Shown in pieces: positions 8,585 to 18,233 of a stretch of 64,000 bases of DNA. This DNA comes from Clostridiales bacterium (lineage in GTDB: Bacteria > Bacillota > Clostridia > Christensenellales > Aristaeellaceae). The notes beneath the pieces were generated by a model. The model was given only the letters and a program-made list of their open reading frames with translations. It had not been told where the DNA came from and ran no database searches. Location: NCBI GenBank assembly GCA_017569285.1, contig CP069419.1:2232001-2296000 (forward strand), read 5' to 3'. The position numbers and the translations under genes are program-made. Numbering within the stretch: the stretch's first letter is position 1; each line of letters opens with the position of its first letter.

Positions 8585-9193
8585 ATGAAAATGAAATCCT
8601 GGATGATCATCCTGGCGGCCGTGCTGATTGCGGCGCTTCCGGCATTCGCGTGCGCGGAAGCCGATGAGGACACGGTAGTCACCATTGTGAAGGCGCCGGA
8701 GCAGGAAAAGGCGGAACGGCCCCCGTGCTTCCCGGACCCATCGGACAACTTTATCCGGCTGCCGGAAACGGAAAACATCGCGGAAGGCAAGCCAATCCAG
8801 GCCAGCGCCCACAACGACGTGTATGTTTCCTCCAACCTGAACGACGGGAAAACGACTACCTACTGGGAAAGCAAGGGCTTCCCGGCGGAAATGACGGTGG
8901 ACCTGCAGGGAACCTTCACGGTTTCCACCGCGGCGTTCTGCCTGAACCCCGCCTCCATCTGGGAGCCGCGGACCCAGGAGATCGCGGTGCTGGTGAGCAC
9001 GGACGGGGAAAACTTCACGGAGGTTTCCCCGGCAGCGGCGTATACCTTCGACGCGGAGACCGGCAACCGGATCCGCATCGATTTTGAGGCGGTGCAGGCT
9101 TCCCACGTCCGGGTCATCATTACATCCAACACGGCGGCTCCCGCCCACGCGAAGGGCGCACAGGTGGCGGAAATCTGTATTTACGGGGAATAA
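8585..9193 (+). CDS. Secreted F5/8-type C (discoidin, CBM32-like) domain protein
   Basis: A 202-residue protein with a signal peptide (about 1-24, ending FACAEA). The mature part is one galactose-binding-like domain: NIAEGKPIQASAHND, NDGKTTTYWESKG and the closing strand GAQVAEICIYGE are typical of the discoidin/CBM32 fold, including the NDGK..TYWES substrate-edge loop. There is no catalytic domain, so it probably binds pectin side-chain sugars or helps attach the neighbouring GH28 enzyme to substrate. The Cys (FACAEA) sits at the end of the signal peptide, but the context is not a good lipobox. It starts 15 bp after the GH28 stop. Confidence 0.8.
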   Translation: MKMKSWMIILAAVLIAALPAFACAEADEDTVVTIVKAPEQEKAERPPCFPDPSDNFIRLPETENIAEGKPIQASAHNDVYVSSNLNDGKTTTYWESKGFPAEMTVDLQGTFTVSTAAFCLNPASIWEPRTQEIAVLVSTDGENFTEVSPAAAYTFDAETGNRIRIDFEAVQASHVRVIITSNTAAPAHAKGAQVAEICIYGE

Positions 9194-9199
9194 GGCAGT

Positions 9200-9844
9200 A
9201 TGAAGTACAAGGGAATCATTTTTGACCTGGACGGAGTGATCTGCTCCACGGATGAATACCATTACCGGGCCTGGAAAGCCCTGGCGGACAAGCTGGGAAT
9301 CAGCTTTGACCGGGAGCGGAACAACCTGCTGCGCGGCGTGAGCCGGATGGCGAGCCTGGATATCCTGCTGGGCGACCGGTGGGATATTTACAGCGACCGC
9401 GCGAAGCAGGAAATGGCGGAGGAGAAGAACGACCTGTACCGGCAGATGCTGGGGCAGATGTCCCCCCTGGACCTGGAGAAGGAAGTGCGGAAAACGCTGT
9501 TCATGATCCGGAAATCCGGCATGCGGATGGCGATCGGCTCCTCCAGCAAGAACACGCCGTATATCCTGGACCGGATCGGCCTGGAGGAATTCTTCGACGC
9601 GGTATCGGACGGGAACAACATCACCCGGTCCAAGCCGGACCCGGAGGTGTTCCTGAAGGCGGCGCAGATGATCGGCCTGCAGCCGGCGGAATGTCTGGTG
9701 GTGGAGGACGCGCACTCCGGCGTGGAGGCAGCCGTGGAAGGCGGGTTTGACTGCGCAGCCATGGGCGACGCAAAGGAAGACACCCGGGCGACCTACCACC
9801 TGGGCGGCTTTGCGGACCTGCAGCGGATTGTGCTGCCGAGCTGA
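9200..9844 (+). CDS. pgmB: Beta-phosphoglucomutase
   Basis: A 214-residue HAD-superfamily enzyme. FDLDGVI (nucleophile D9, acid/base D11), the cap-domain segment NNLLRGVSRMASL, GSSSKN (phosphate-binding Ser), KPDPEVFLKAA and VVEDAHSGVEAA are all specific for beta-phosphoglucomutase. It converts beta-glucose-1-phosphate, the product of GH65 phosphorylases, into glucose-6-phosphate. It starts 6 bp after the discoidin gene and ends at a strong terminator. The presence of two GH65 genes 4 kb upstream makes the pathway assignment firm, although it is transcribed with GH28 rather than with the GH65 genes. Confidence 0.94.
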   Translation: MKYKGIIFDLDGVICSTDEYHYRAWKALADKLGISFDRERNNLLRGVSRMASLDILLGDRWDIYSDRAKQEMAEEKNDLYRQMLGQMSPLDLEKEVRKTLFMIRKSGMRMAIGSSSKNTPYILDRIGLEEFFDAVSDGNNITRSKPDPEVFLKAAQMIGLQPAECLVVEDAHSGVEAAVEGGFDCAAMGDAKEDTRATYHLGGFADLQRIVLPS

Positions 9845-9860
9845 AAAGACGGATGACACG

Positions 9861-9893
9861 AAAAAAAGACGACCGGAAATCCGGCCGTCTTTT
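9861..9893. terminator. Bidirectional terminator after pgmB
   Basis: Hairpin AGACGaCCGG/CCGGcCGTCT between an A run and a T run. It separates the convergent pgmB and amino-acid ABC genes. Confidence 0.85.
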
Positions 9894-9903
9894 GCATACC
9901 CGT

Positions 9904-10686
<783 letters not shown>

Positions 10687-10704
10687 GGGACCGTACCTCC
10701 TTTC

Positions 10705-11388
10705 TCAGCAGAAATATCCGAGCTTTTTCTCAATGCGGCCGAACACCAGCGTGAGGATGCCGGTGAAGACCAGGTAATAGACGCCGGTGAAGAACAGCGG
10801 CCAGATGACGCCGGAGATTCCCTGGCTGCCCTTCAGGAAGGACTGGCCTGCCCAGATGACCTCCTGCAGGGCGATGATCCGGGCCAGGGACGTATCCTTG
10901 ATCAGGGTGATAATCTCATTGGAGATGGGCGGCATGATCGCCTTGACCACCTGCAGCAGCTTGACCCGGAAGAAGATCTGGACCGGCTTCATGCCCAGCA
11001 CCAGGCCGGCTTCCTCCTGCCCGGCGGGGATCCCCTGGATGCCGCCGCGGAAGATCTCGCAGAAATAGCAGGCATAGTTGATGATGAAGGCGACGCCGGC
11101 CGCGGCGAAACGGCCGCTTTCCCCGCTGGGCCACAGCGGCGTTTTGAACACGAGGCCGGGGAAGTAGAAGATGATCAGCAGCTGGATCATCAGCGGGGAT
11201 CCGCGGATAATCCATACCAGCGTTTTAACGACTGCCCGCAGCGGCTTGAAGCGCGACATCTCCGCGACCGCCAGCAGCATTCCCAGCGGGAGCGCGCCAG
11301 CCAGCGTGACCACGAACAGGCGCAGCGTCTGCAGGAAGCCCGTGTTCAGGGACGCGAATACAATCGGGAACTGTTGGCCAAAGTTCAT
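10705..11388 (-). CDS. Polar amino-acid ABC transporter permease (HisM/GlnP family)
   Basis: 227 residues from the ATG at 11388, which has GGAGG five bases upstream; a TTG at 11409 is a weaker alternative. The sequence has the family membrane segments and the cytoplasmic EAA loop (QEEAGLVLGMKPVQIFFRVKLLQVVKAIMPP), which docks on the ATPase. It lies between the binding-protein gene and the ATPase gene. A hairpin in the gap before it would lower its expression relative to the binding protein. Confidence 0.93.
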   Translation of the reverse strand: MNFGQQFPIVFASLNTGFLQTLRLFVVTLAGALPLGMLLAVAEMSRFKPLRAVVKTLVWIIRGSPLMIQLLIIFYFPGLVFKTPLWPSGESGRFAAAGVAFIINYACYFCEIFRGGIQGIPAGQEEAGLVLGMKPVQIFFRVKLLQVVKAIMPPISNEIITLIKDTSLARIIALQEVIWAGQSFLKGSQGISGVIWPLFFTGVYYLVFTGILTLVFGRIEKKLGYFC

Positions 11389-11418
11389 GGGAACCTCCGG
11401 ATATTTCAAACAAAATAG

Positions 11419-11445
11419 CCGGCAGGCGGAGCTTCCGCCTGCCGG
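11419..11445 (-). terminator. Intercistronic attenuator between binding protein and permease
   Basis: Perfect 12-bp stem CCGGCAGGCGGA / TCCGCCTGCCGG with a 3-base loop, followed on the minus strand by CTATTTTG. A partial terminator or 3'-end stabiliser would give the binding protein in excess over membrane subunits. Confidence 0.7.
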
Positions 11446-11461
11446 AAAGGAATCAGGGGGA

Positions 11462-12241
11462 TTATTCCGCGATCAGGGCAGCCTGTACGCCGTAGGCTTC
11501 GGCCAGCTGCTGCAGCACGCCTTCTTCCGCGGCGGCCGCCAGGAAGGCGTCCAGCTCAGCGGCCAGGTCGGAGCCGGTGCGGAAACCGACGCCGTACACT
11601 TCGGAGTTCAGGGGCAGGGTGTAGCCCAGGTCTTCATAGCTGGTGCCTTCGCCGATCATGGCGGCGGCCATCAGGGCGTCGATGACGGCGGCATCGGAGG
11701 TGCCGGCCTTGACTTCCATCAGCGCGGCGGCCTGGTTCTGCACGGCGTTGGCCTGGTAGCCCAGGGCGCTGATTTCGGCTTCACCGGCGCTGCCGGCTTC
11801 CACAGCGAAGACCAGCTTGGACAGGTCTTCGATGGTGGCGAATTCCGGAATCCGGCTCATGGGCAGGACAACCACCTGCGCGTTGTTCATGTAGGGCTGG
11901 CTGCAGGCCATGGCGGCGAGCACTTCGTCCGTCAGGGTCATGCCGTTCCACACGCAGTCGATGCTCTTGCCGTTCAGCTCAAGGACCTTGTTGTCCCAGT
12001 CGATTTCCTGGAACTCGATTTCCACGCCGAGGTATTCGGCAAAGGCGCGGGCCAGGTCGGCATCGAAGCCGATCCACTCGCCGTTTTCATCCTTGTAGTC
12101 CATGGGCTCGAAATCGGTGATACCGACAATCAGCTTGCCTTTTCCGACGACATAATCCTTGTCGCTTTCGCCCTCGGCGAACACGGCAACGGAAACAGCG
12201 GCCAGCACCAGGCACAGCAGCAGGGCAATGATCTTCTTCAT
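11462..12241 (-). CDS. Polar amino-acid ABC transporter substrate-binding protein
   Basis: 259 residues of the family 3 extracellular solute-binding type: GKGKLIVGITDFEPMDYKDENG at the start of the mature part, then the FDADLARAFAEYLGVEIEF and ELNGKSIDCVWNGMT segments. The signal peptide (residues 1-23, cleavage after AVFA) has no lipobox; the only Cys is inside the hydrophobic core. For a monoderm that leaves the anchoring unexplained. The start has an AGGAGG site and a clear promoter upstream. It heads the operon with the permease and ATPase. Confidence 0.93.
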   Translation of the reverse strand: MKKIIALLLCLVLAAVSVAVFAEGESDKDYVVGKGKLIVGITDFEPMDYKDENGEWIGFDADLARAFAEYLGVEIEFQEIDWDNKVLELNGKSIDCVWNGMTLTDEVLAAMACSQPYMNNAQVVVLPMSRIPEFATIEDLSKLVFAVEAGSAGEAEISALGYQANAVQNQAAALMEVKAGTSDAAVIDALMAAAMIGEGTSYEDLGYTLPLNSEVYGVGFRTGSDLAAELDAFLAAAAEEGVLQQLAEAYGVQAALIAE

Positions 12242-12304
12242 AATAAACGTCCTCCTGTGTTGAAAAAATCATAACGGACAGCTTCCTCGTCCGTCTTCTT
12301 TGTT

Positions 12305-12333
12305 ACAATATCACTTTATCACGCTAAAGTCAA
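12305..12333 (-). promoter_or_regulatory. Promoter of the amino-acid ABC operon
   Basis: Minus strand: -35 TTGACT, 17-base spacer, -10 TATTGT, about 60 bases upstream of the start codon. Confidence 0.75.
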
Positions 12334-12455
12334 GAGAACTTTATGGGAATTCTAATCCAATTCTCATGTTGTTTTCACCGTTCCCAAAAGATCAGGACGC
12401 GGGAATATGCTAAGATACGTTTGCCGCCGGAGAGAGCGGCACGAGAGGAGAGAGA

Positions 12456-12728
12456 ATGGAGATGGGTACTTTTATGACAATCGCGGCAGGAGCGGCAATC
12501 GGATATTTCCTTTATCAGTATTTCACCGGAAAGAGCAGCGCGAAGTTCAGCGGAAAGCTGCACAAAAGCGCAAGTGACAAAAAGCTGGCCGGCGTATGCG
12601 GCGGCCTGGCGGAATCCCTGGGGATTGATTCCACGATCGTCCGCCTGGTATGGGCGCTGATGATCCTCGGATGGGGCATCGGTGTTCCGCTGTACATCAT
12701 CTGCGCGATCATCCTGCCGGAAGAATAA
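12456..12728 (+). CDS. PspC-domain small membrane protein
   Basis: 90 residues. A short N-terminal hydrophobic segment (AAGAAIGYFLYQYF) is followed by a PspC domain: KKLAGVCGGLAESLGIDSTIVRLVWAL, then the second membrane helix ending IICAIILPEE. PspC proteins are envelope-stress or membrane-associated regulators in many bacteria; the family name is secure but no specific role can be assigned here. The ATG at 12456 follows GAGAGGAGAG; an in-frame ATG two codons later is also possible. It stands alone with its own terminator. Confidence 0.86.
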   Translation: MEMGTFMTIAAGAAIGYFLYQYFTGKSSAKFSGKLHKSASDKKLAGVCGGLAESLGIDSTIVRLVWALMILGWGIGVPLYIICAIILPEE

Positions 12729-12755
12729 TCCGGCCGGGAACCGGCAATACAGGAA

Positions 12756-12784
12756 ATGGACTGCCACAGCGGCAGTCCATTTTG
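12756..12784. terminator. Terminator between convergent pspC-like and kinase genes
   Basis: Perfect 10-bp stem ATGGACTGCC / GGCAGTCCAT with a 5-base loop and a short T run. Confidence 0.75.
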
Positions 12785-12793
12785 CGTGCGCTC

Positions 12794-15481
12794 TTATTCT
12801 TCCACCGGCAGGAATTCGATGACCCCGCTGTAATCCGGCAGGGCGGAATCCGCATCTTCGCGGAAGGCGCGGACGGCTTCCCCGATCTGCCGCCAGAGGG
12901 CGATCAGCGGTGCATGGCCGTCCTGCAGCGCAGCGGTATCCCCCTCCCGGGCGGCGGTTTCCATGGCAGCAGCCGCCAGTGACAGGCGCACGGCGCCGAT
13001 GGTGCCGGCCGTGCCCTTGAGCGAATGGACCAGCAGCGCGTAGTCCTTCCACGCGCCGGTGGTGAAGCTCTTCTCCAGCTGCAAGATCTTTCCGGGTGCC
13101 TCGCCGGCGAACTCCGCAAGCATGGTGCGGTACAGGTTCACGTCCTGCTGGCAGTATCCCAGGCCCTGGGCGATATCAATATCCTCCGCGCGGAGCTTCG
13201 CAAGGCCGGGATCCTTTTCGGGGGACAGGAGGGCATCCGGCATGCGGAGCTGTTCATCCAGCTCGGAAAGGCGGGTGACCTTCTGCCGAGGGAGGTAGGT
13301 GAGCAGTTTGCGCCGGAACGCCTGGATATCGATGGGCTTGCTGAGGTAATCCGTGAAGCCCTCGGCCAGGTAGCGCTTTTTCGCGCCGGCCACAGCGTCG
13401 GCGGTCAGGCAGATGACCGGGGTCCGCAGGTTGGCGCCGCCCTCCTGCAGGCGGATGCGGTGCAGGGTTTCGATTCCGTCCATTCCGGGCATGCGCTGGT
13501 CCAGGAGGATCAGGTCGTAGGGGATGGAAAGCGTTTGTTCCAGGGCAGCTTCCCCGCCGAGGGCTGTGTCAATCTGCATGTCGGTCCGCTTCAGCAGGCC
13601 TTTCACCACGCTCAGGTTCATGCGGGTGTCATCCACGACCAGGATCCGCGCCGACGGCGCACGGAAGAGCTCCTGCGGGACGTCCATGTTTTCAGCACTC
13701 TGCGCGAACCGCTCCTGGAAATTGCCGACCGGCTCCGGGGAGACCACTTTCTGGGGAACGGTGACGGTGAACACGGAGCCTTCCCCGTAGCGGCTTTCCA
13801 CCCGGATGGAACCGCCCATCATATCCAGCAGGTTTTTCGTGATCGCGAGGCCCAGGCCGGAGCCTTCCGACGCGCTGCCGGAATCGTCCGGGTCGATGCG
13901 CTCAAACTTGGCAAACAGCTTGCCCATATCCTCCCGGCGGATGCCGATGCCGGTATCCTGCACGGAGATGACCAGGTTCATCACCTGGTCCTTCTCAAAG
14001 GACGATTTGCCGTCCGCGTAGACGGACAGGGTCACGGAGCCCTGCTCCGTATATTTCACGGCGTTGACCAGGACGTTCAGCATCACCTGCCGGACGCGGA
14101 CTGCATCCCCGTACAGGCTGTCCGGGAGGCGCCGGTCCACATTCACGCGGAAGGACAGGTTCCGGGCCATCGCGCGGACGCTGACCAGGTTGCAGACATC
14201 GTTCAGCAGGGAGCTGAGCGTGTAGTTTTCCTCCCGGATTTCCATTTTGCCGGACTCGATCCGGGAAATATCCAGGATATCGTTGATGATGGACAGCAGG
14301 TTTTTGCCGGCGGAGTTGATGATTCCGGCATAGCCGCAGATATCGCCGAACAGCCCGCGGATCTCGTCGCTGCTGTCCGGAAGGGCTTCATGGGCCTGCC
14401 GGCTTTCGCGCAGGACGATCTCGTTCATGCCCAGCACCGCGTTGATCGGGGTGCGGATTTCATGGCTCATCGCCGCCAGGAATTCGCTCTTGGCCGCGCT
14501 GGAACGCTCGGCGACCAGCCGGGCCTCCCGCAGGCGGCTGTTTTCAGCGGCGCGCTGGCTGGAATAGACCACAAAGATCATGGTGATGATAAAGATGATC
14601 AGCACCAGGGAGATGATAAACAGCACAATCGGGATGATGTCATAGATGCCGGAGGCGGAAGCGGGATCGATGTGCAGGACGATTTTATCGCGGATCCACG
14701 CACCCAGCAGGACGCCGCCGCCAGAGAGGAGCAGCACGACCCCCAGGCTGGCCGCCTTCAGGGTATTCTGGAAGCGCCGGTCGTCTGCGGTGAGCTCTTC
14801 CTTCTCCGCGGGCCCGACGGATCTGCGGATGCAGTATACCAGGAACAGGTAGGACAGGCTGCACAGGAAGGAGAAGGGATAATACAGGAAGGTGGACGGC
14901 TGGTCCACACCGGCGGTGATCCACATGGCAAAAGACATCAGCGCCGTGACAAAGCCGCCCAGGGCAATCCAGGGTTTATCCGCGCCGTCGGCCCGGTGCT
15001 TCCGGTACCAGCACAGGCCCTGCACGCTGACCGTGCCCGTGAGGGTGACGATGATGACCAGCCAGATATGGTTGAGGAAATAGCCGGTCCGGGAGGAGAA
15101 CAGCTGCCCCAGCTCGCTTTCCCCGGAGGGGGAGAAGAGGATTACCGCCAGAATGGCGGCATCCAGGGCCAGCGGAAACAGCATCAGGGGATGGATGAAC
15201 TTCCGTTCCTCCGGGGTCTGCGTATACCGGAGCAGGAGGAACAGGAACAGGTAGGCCAGGTCCCAGCCGGAATAGGTCATCAGGGTAAAGCCGGTCGGCC
15301 AGGTGTCCATGATGACCAGGTGGGTGGTCCAGTAATAGGTGCTCAGCAGGCCGCACAGGAAAAAGAGGAGGCCGTAGATCCATTCGCGGCGTTTATGAGT
15401 GATATAGAAGAAAAGGCACATCAGCAGCCCCAGCAGGTCTGCCAGCAGCTGGAAGATGTTCTCCGCATAATCCCAGGCCAT
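12794..15481 (-). CDS. Hybrid sensor histidine kinase with receiver and Hpt domains
   Basis: 895 residues from ATG 15481, which has AAAGGAG upstream. The N-terminal 250 or so residues hold about seven membrane helices, followed by another helix pair up to about residue 310. Next come HisKA with SHEIRTP (H340), a HATPase domain (DTGIGI, GSGLGLAI), a receiver domain (VVDDTRMN and LLDQRMPGMDG, phospho-acceptor D661) and a C-terminal Hpt domain (HSLKGTAG, H819). A complete phosphorelay is thus in one protein. No separate output regulator is adjacent. The divergent neighbour is a SpoIIE phosphatase, so the two may share a signalling role. Confidence 0.92.
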   Translation of the reverse strand: MAWDYAENIFQLLADLLGLLMCLFFYITHKRREWIYGLLFFLCGLLSTYYWTTHLVIMDTWPTGFTLMTYSGWDLAYLFLFLLLRYTQTPEERKFIHPLMLFPLALDAAILAVILFSPSGESELGQLFSSRTGYFLNHIWLVIIVTLTGTVSVQGLCWYRKHRADGADKPWIALGGFVTALMSFAMWITAGVDQPSTFLYYPFSFLCSLSYLFLVYCIRRSVGPAEKEELTADDRRFQNTLKAASLGVVLLLSGGGVLLGAWIRDKIVLHIDPASASGIYDIIPIVLFIISLVLIIFIITMIFVVYSSQRAAENSRLREARLVAERSSAAKSEFLAAMSHEIRTPINAVLGMNEIVLRESRQAHEALPDSSDEIRGLFGDICGYAGIINSAGKNLLSIINDILDISRIESGKMEIREENYTLSSLLNDVCNLVSVRAMARNLSFRVNVDRRLPDSLYGDAVRVRQVMLNVLVNAVKYTEQGSVTLSVYADGKSSFEKDQVMNLVISVQDTGIGIRREDMGKLFAKFERIDPDDSGSASEGSGLGLAITKNLLDMMGGSIRVESRYGEGSVFTVTVPQKVVSPEPVGNFQERFAQSAENMDVPQELFRAPSARILVVDDTRMNLSVVKGLLKRTDMQIDTALGGEAALEQTLSIPYDLILLDQRMPGMDGIETLHRIRLQEGGANLRTPVICLTADAVAGAKKRYLAEGFTDYLSKPIDIQAFRRKLLTYLPRQKVTRLSELDEQLRMPDALLSPEKDPGLAKLRAEDIDIAQGLGYCQQDVNLYRTMLAEFAGEAPGKILQLEKSFTTGAWKDYALLVHSLKGTAGTIGAVRLSLAAAAMETAAREGDTAALQDGHAPLIALWRQIGEAVRAFREDADSALPDYSGVIEFLPVEE

Positions 15482-15642
15482 CGGGTTACTCCTTTTCGGG
15501 CGTTTATCTGTGATCCAGCTGATCCGTTTTCTATCAATGCGATCGCCGGCTTCCATTATACGCACGGAAAGCCCAAAACACAAACACAAATTCGGTTTTG
15601 CGCGTCCTGACAGAGATGTATATATACTATCAAACAAATCGT

Positions 15643-15671
15643 TTGTCATCTGTGGAAATCCATGCTATACT
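15643..15671 (+). promoter_or_regulatory. Promoter of the SpoIIE-phosphatase gene
   Basis: -35 TTGTCA, 17-base spacer, extended -10 TGCTATACT. It leaves a leader of roughly 100 bases. Confidence 0.8.
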
Positions 15672-15779
15672 GATAAAAAACCAATCAAAATGTCCGGAAT
15701 CCGGAAAGGGGAAACGGCTCCTTTCCGCAAACGGATATTGTTCCCCGGCCGGCGGCGCCGGGAAGGCGAGGTGACATCG

Positions 15780-17939
15780 TTGAGAAAATTCCGGAAACTG
15801 GTGATCGGCGGGATTGAGAGCAAGATCGTCCTGCTGATTATTGCGGCGATGCTGCTGCTGGCCGGGGTATTCCTGGCCGTGACGCAGACCCAGAACAAGC
15901 TGCTGGTGGACCTGAGCGGGGAAACGAACGAGCGGCAGCTGGCCGCCATGAGCGGGACCACGGCCGGGGTGATCGATACCGTGATCACCCAGAACATGGA
16001 CAGCATCACGGACAAGGAAGCCCAGCTGGCGGACGAGATGTTCCGGGATGTGGCTGCCCGGGTCCGGATGGTGGGCGATTATGCGCAGAAGCTGCTGGAA
16101 AACGCGGATGGGTCCCCGCGCGCGCCCTGGAACCGGCCGGATCCGTCGAAGAACGGGGAGCTGTTTGCCAAGGTTCTGTTTGCCGAAGGCGTGGACGAGG
16201 CAGCCCTGGAAGACCGGGTGGGCATCATCGCCAATATGGGCGACATGATGATTTCCCTCTGCAAGGCTTACGGCGGGGACAACATCTGGTTCTCCCTGGC
16301 GGAGGGCGCCACGCTGATGGTTGATGACGTGCCGGATGAGTGGATCCTGGATGACGGCAGCTATGAAACCTACAATGCCACTGAACGGTACTGGTATAAG
16401 CAGGCAGCGCAGGAGGGGAAGCTCGTCTTCTCCGATGTGGAGATTGACCGGCGGACCTGGAAAAAGTGCGTTACATGCGCGCTGCCGGTATACGGCGCGG
16501 ACGGAAAGCTGCTGGGTGTTGCCGGCGCGGACATCTTCCTGACGGACATGCAGGCCAAGGCGGCCGCATCCTCAGACAGCGCCGGCATTCTCCTGATCGT
16601 GAACCAAAACGGCCATGTGGTGGTGGCTCCGGACAACCAGGACGTATTCCCGGTGCTGAAATCCGTGGAAGCCAGCGACCTGCGCGAATCGGACAATTCC
16701 GGGCTGGCATCTCTGGTGAAGGATGCGCTGCAGAGCAAGACCGACGTACGGATGGTCAGCCTGGATAACGGAACCTACTACATGATCGGCGTGCCGATGA
16801 AAACCCCCGGCTGGGCGATGATCACCGCCTTCAGCGAGGAAGTGGCCGGGCAACCCGTGCGGACGATCCGGGAAACCTATAACGGCATCCAGGCGGAAGC
16901 CGCCGAGGAATACCGCACCAAGACCACCCAGGGCCAGACGCTGATGTGGATTATCCTGGGCCTGCTGCTGGCCGCACTGGTGGGCGGCGCCCTGCTGGCC
17001 GGCCGGAAGATCGTCAAACCACTGAACACAATTACGAAGCGGATTTCCGAGATCGGCGGGGACAACCTGCAGTTCCGGATGGAAGACGAGTACCGGACCG
17101 GGGATGAGGTGGAGGTTCTCGCAAAGTCCTTTGCGGACCTTTCCGCGAAAACCATGGATTACATTGACCAGGTTACTACGGTGACGGCGGAAAAGGAACG
17201 GATCGGAACCGAACTGCATGTGGCACGGGAGATCCAGAAGGGAATGCTCCCCGGCATCTTCCCGCCCTATCCGGAACGGAGCGAGTTTGACCTGTATGCC
17301 GCGATGGACCCTGCCAAGGAAGTGGGCGGCGACTTCTACGACTTCTTCCTGATCGACCATGACCACCTGGCCATGGTGATGGCGGACGTGAGCGGCAAGG
17401 GCATCCCCGCAGCGCTGTTTATGATGGTTTCCAAAACCATCCTGAAGAACAACGCCATGCTGGGCAAGTCCCCCGCGGAAATCCTGGTTTCCGCCAATGA
17501 GACGATCTGCTCCAACAACAAGATGCAGATGTTTGTGACCGTGTGGATGGGCATCCTGGAGATCAGCACCGGGAAGATCACAGCAGCGAACGCCGGACAC
17601 GAGTATCCGGCCATCCGCCGGGCCGGCGCGGGCTTTGAGCTGCTGAAGGACAAGCACGGTTTCGTGGTCGGCGGTATGGAGGGCATCCGCTACAAGGAAT
17701 ATGAAATCCAGCTGAATCCGGGCGACAAGCTGTTCCTATACACCGACGGTGTGCCGGAGGCCACCAACGCGGAACAGGAGCTGTTTGGAACGGACCGGAT
17801 GGTCACCGCACTGGACACCGGCGCGGACGGCAGCGCCCGGGACGTGCTGGTGAACGTGCGGAAGAGCGTGGACGCATTTGTGCAGGATGCCGAGCAGTTT
17901 GACGACCTGACCATGCTGTGCCTGGATTACAAGGGATAA
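15780..17939 (+). CDS. Membrane sensor with SpoIIE-type PP2C phosphatase domain
   Basis: 719 residues if translation starts at TTG 15780 (GAGGTGA site just upstream); GTG 15771 is an alternative. Order of parts: one membrane helix (about 15-35), an extracytoplasmic dCache-like sensor (FSDVEIDRRTWKKCVTCALPV, VAGADIFL), a second helix (about residue 395), HAMP, then a PP2C/SpoIIE domain with GGDFYDFF, MADVSGKGIPAALFM, LYTDGVPEA and DDLTMLCLDY, which supply the metal-binding Asp residues. Such RsbU-like proteins dephosphorylate anti-anti-sigma factors. No STAS or anti-sigma partner is next to it. It is divergent from the hybrid kinase. Confidence 0.9.
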   Translation: MRKFRKLVIGGIESKIVLLIIAAMLLLAGVFLAVTQTQNKLLVDLSGETNERQLAAMSGTTAGVIDTVITQNMDSITDKEAQLADEMFRDVAARVRMVGDYAQKLLENADGSPRAPWNRPDPSKNGELFAKVLFAEGVDEAALEDRVGIIANMGDMMISLCKAYGGDNIWFSLAEGATLMVDDVPDEWILDDGSYETYNATERYWYKQAAQEGKLVFSDVEIDRRTWKKCVTCALPVYGADGKLLGVAGADIFLTDMQAKAAASSDSAGILLIVNQNGHVVVAPDNQDVFPVLKSVEASDLRESDNSGLASLVKDALQSKTDVRMVSLDNGTYYMIGVPMKTPGWAMITAFSEEVAGQPVRTIRETYNGIQAEAAEEYRTKTTQGQTLMWIILGLLLAALVGGALLAGRKIVKPLNTITKRISEIGGDNLQFRMEDEYRTGDEVEVLAKSFADLSAKTMDYIDQVTTVTAEKERIGTELHVAREIQKGMLPGIFPPYPERSEFDLYAAMDPAKEVGGDFYDFFLIDHDHLAMVMADVSGKGIPAALFMMVSKTILKNNAMLGKSPAEILVSANETICSNNKMQMFVTVWMGILEISTGKITAANAGHEYPAIRRAGAGFELLKDKHGFVVGGMEGIRYKEYEIQLNPGDKLFLYTDGVPEATNAEQELFGTDRMVTALDTGADGSARDVLVNVRKSVDAFVQDAEQFDDLTMLCLDYKG

Positions 17940-17960
17940 AACAGACGGAAAGACGACAGC

Positions 17961-17989
17961 GCCGCCCCGGCCTTTCCTGCCGGGGCGGC
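17961..17989 (+). terminator. GC-rich hairpin after the phosphatase gene
   Basis: Perfect 10-bp stem GCCGCCCCGG / CCGGGGCGGC, 20 bases after the stop. It lacks a T run, so it may stabilise the 3' end rather than terminate. Confidence 0.5.
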
Positions 17990-18055
17990 GTCCTGCTGTG
18001 GCGGAAGGCGGCTGGGAAGAAAACCGCGGAAGCATAAATGATCCAACGGAACCGG

Positions 18056-18086
18056 ACCGGGTACCCGACAGGGCACCCGGTTTTTT
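18056..18086 (+). terminator. Intrinsic terminator upstream of the GH3 gene
   Basis: Stem ACCGGGT / ACCCGGT with inner CCC/GGG pairing, followed by TTTTTT. Confidence 0.8.
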
Positions 18087-18108
18087 GTATCCCGGCGGCG
18101 CCGGGGTA

Positions 18109-18137
18109 TTGACCTCAAGTGAGCTTTAAGTTATAAA
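18109..18137 (+). promoter_or_regulatory. Promoter of the GH3-isomerase operon
   Basis: -35 TTGACC, 17-base spacer, -10 TATAAA. The predicted transcript start (about 18144) excludes any translation start upstream of it. Confidence 0.8.
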
Positions 18138-18233
18138 ATGAACCCGGAGAGAAAACAGAAACAGCGGCAGGAAGGCCGGAAGGGAGATAAAGGCCGGCCT
18201 GCTGGATCATATCCGTATCGGAGGAATGACTGT

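Noticed and set aside
7070-9859. A 929-residue open frame antisense to GH28, discoidin and pgmB
   Set aside because: It is a by-product of GC-rich codon bias: the composition is His/Arg/Val-rich without domain motifs, and the plus-strand genes have signal peptides, ribosome-binding sites and catalytic motifs.
13025-15610. A long plus-strand open frame opposite the hybrid kinase
   Set aside because: It has no recognisable motifs, while the minus strand encodes a textbook HisKA-HATPase-receiver-Hpt protein.
18138-18233. An upstream ATG extending the GH3 protein by 32 residues
   Set aside because: The promoter -10 element overlaps it, so it cannot be in the transcript; ATG 18234 has a proper Shine-Dalgarno site.
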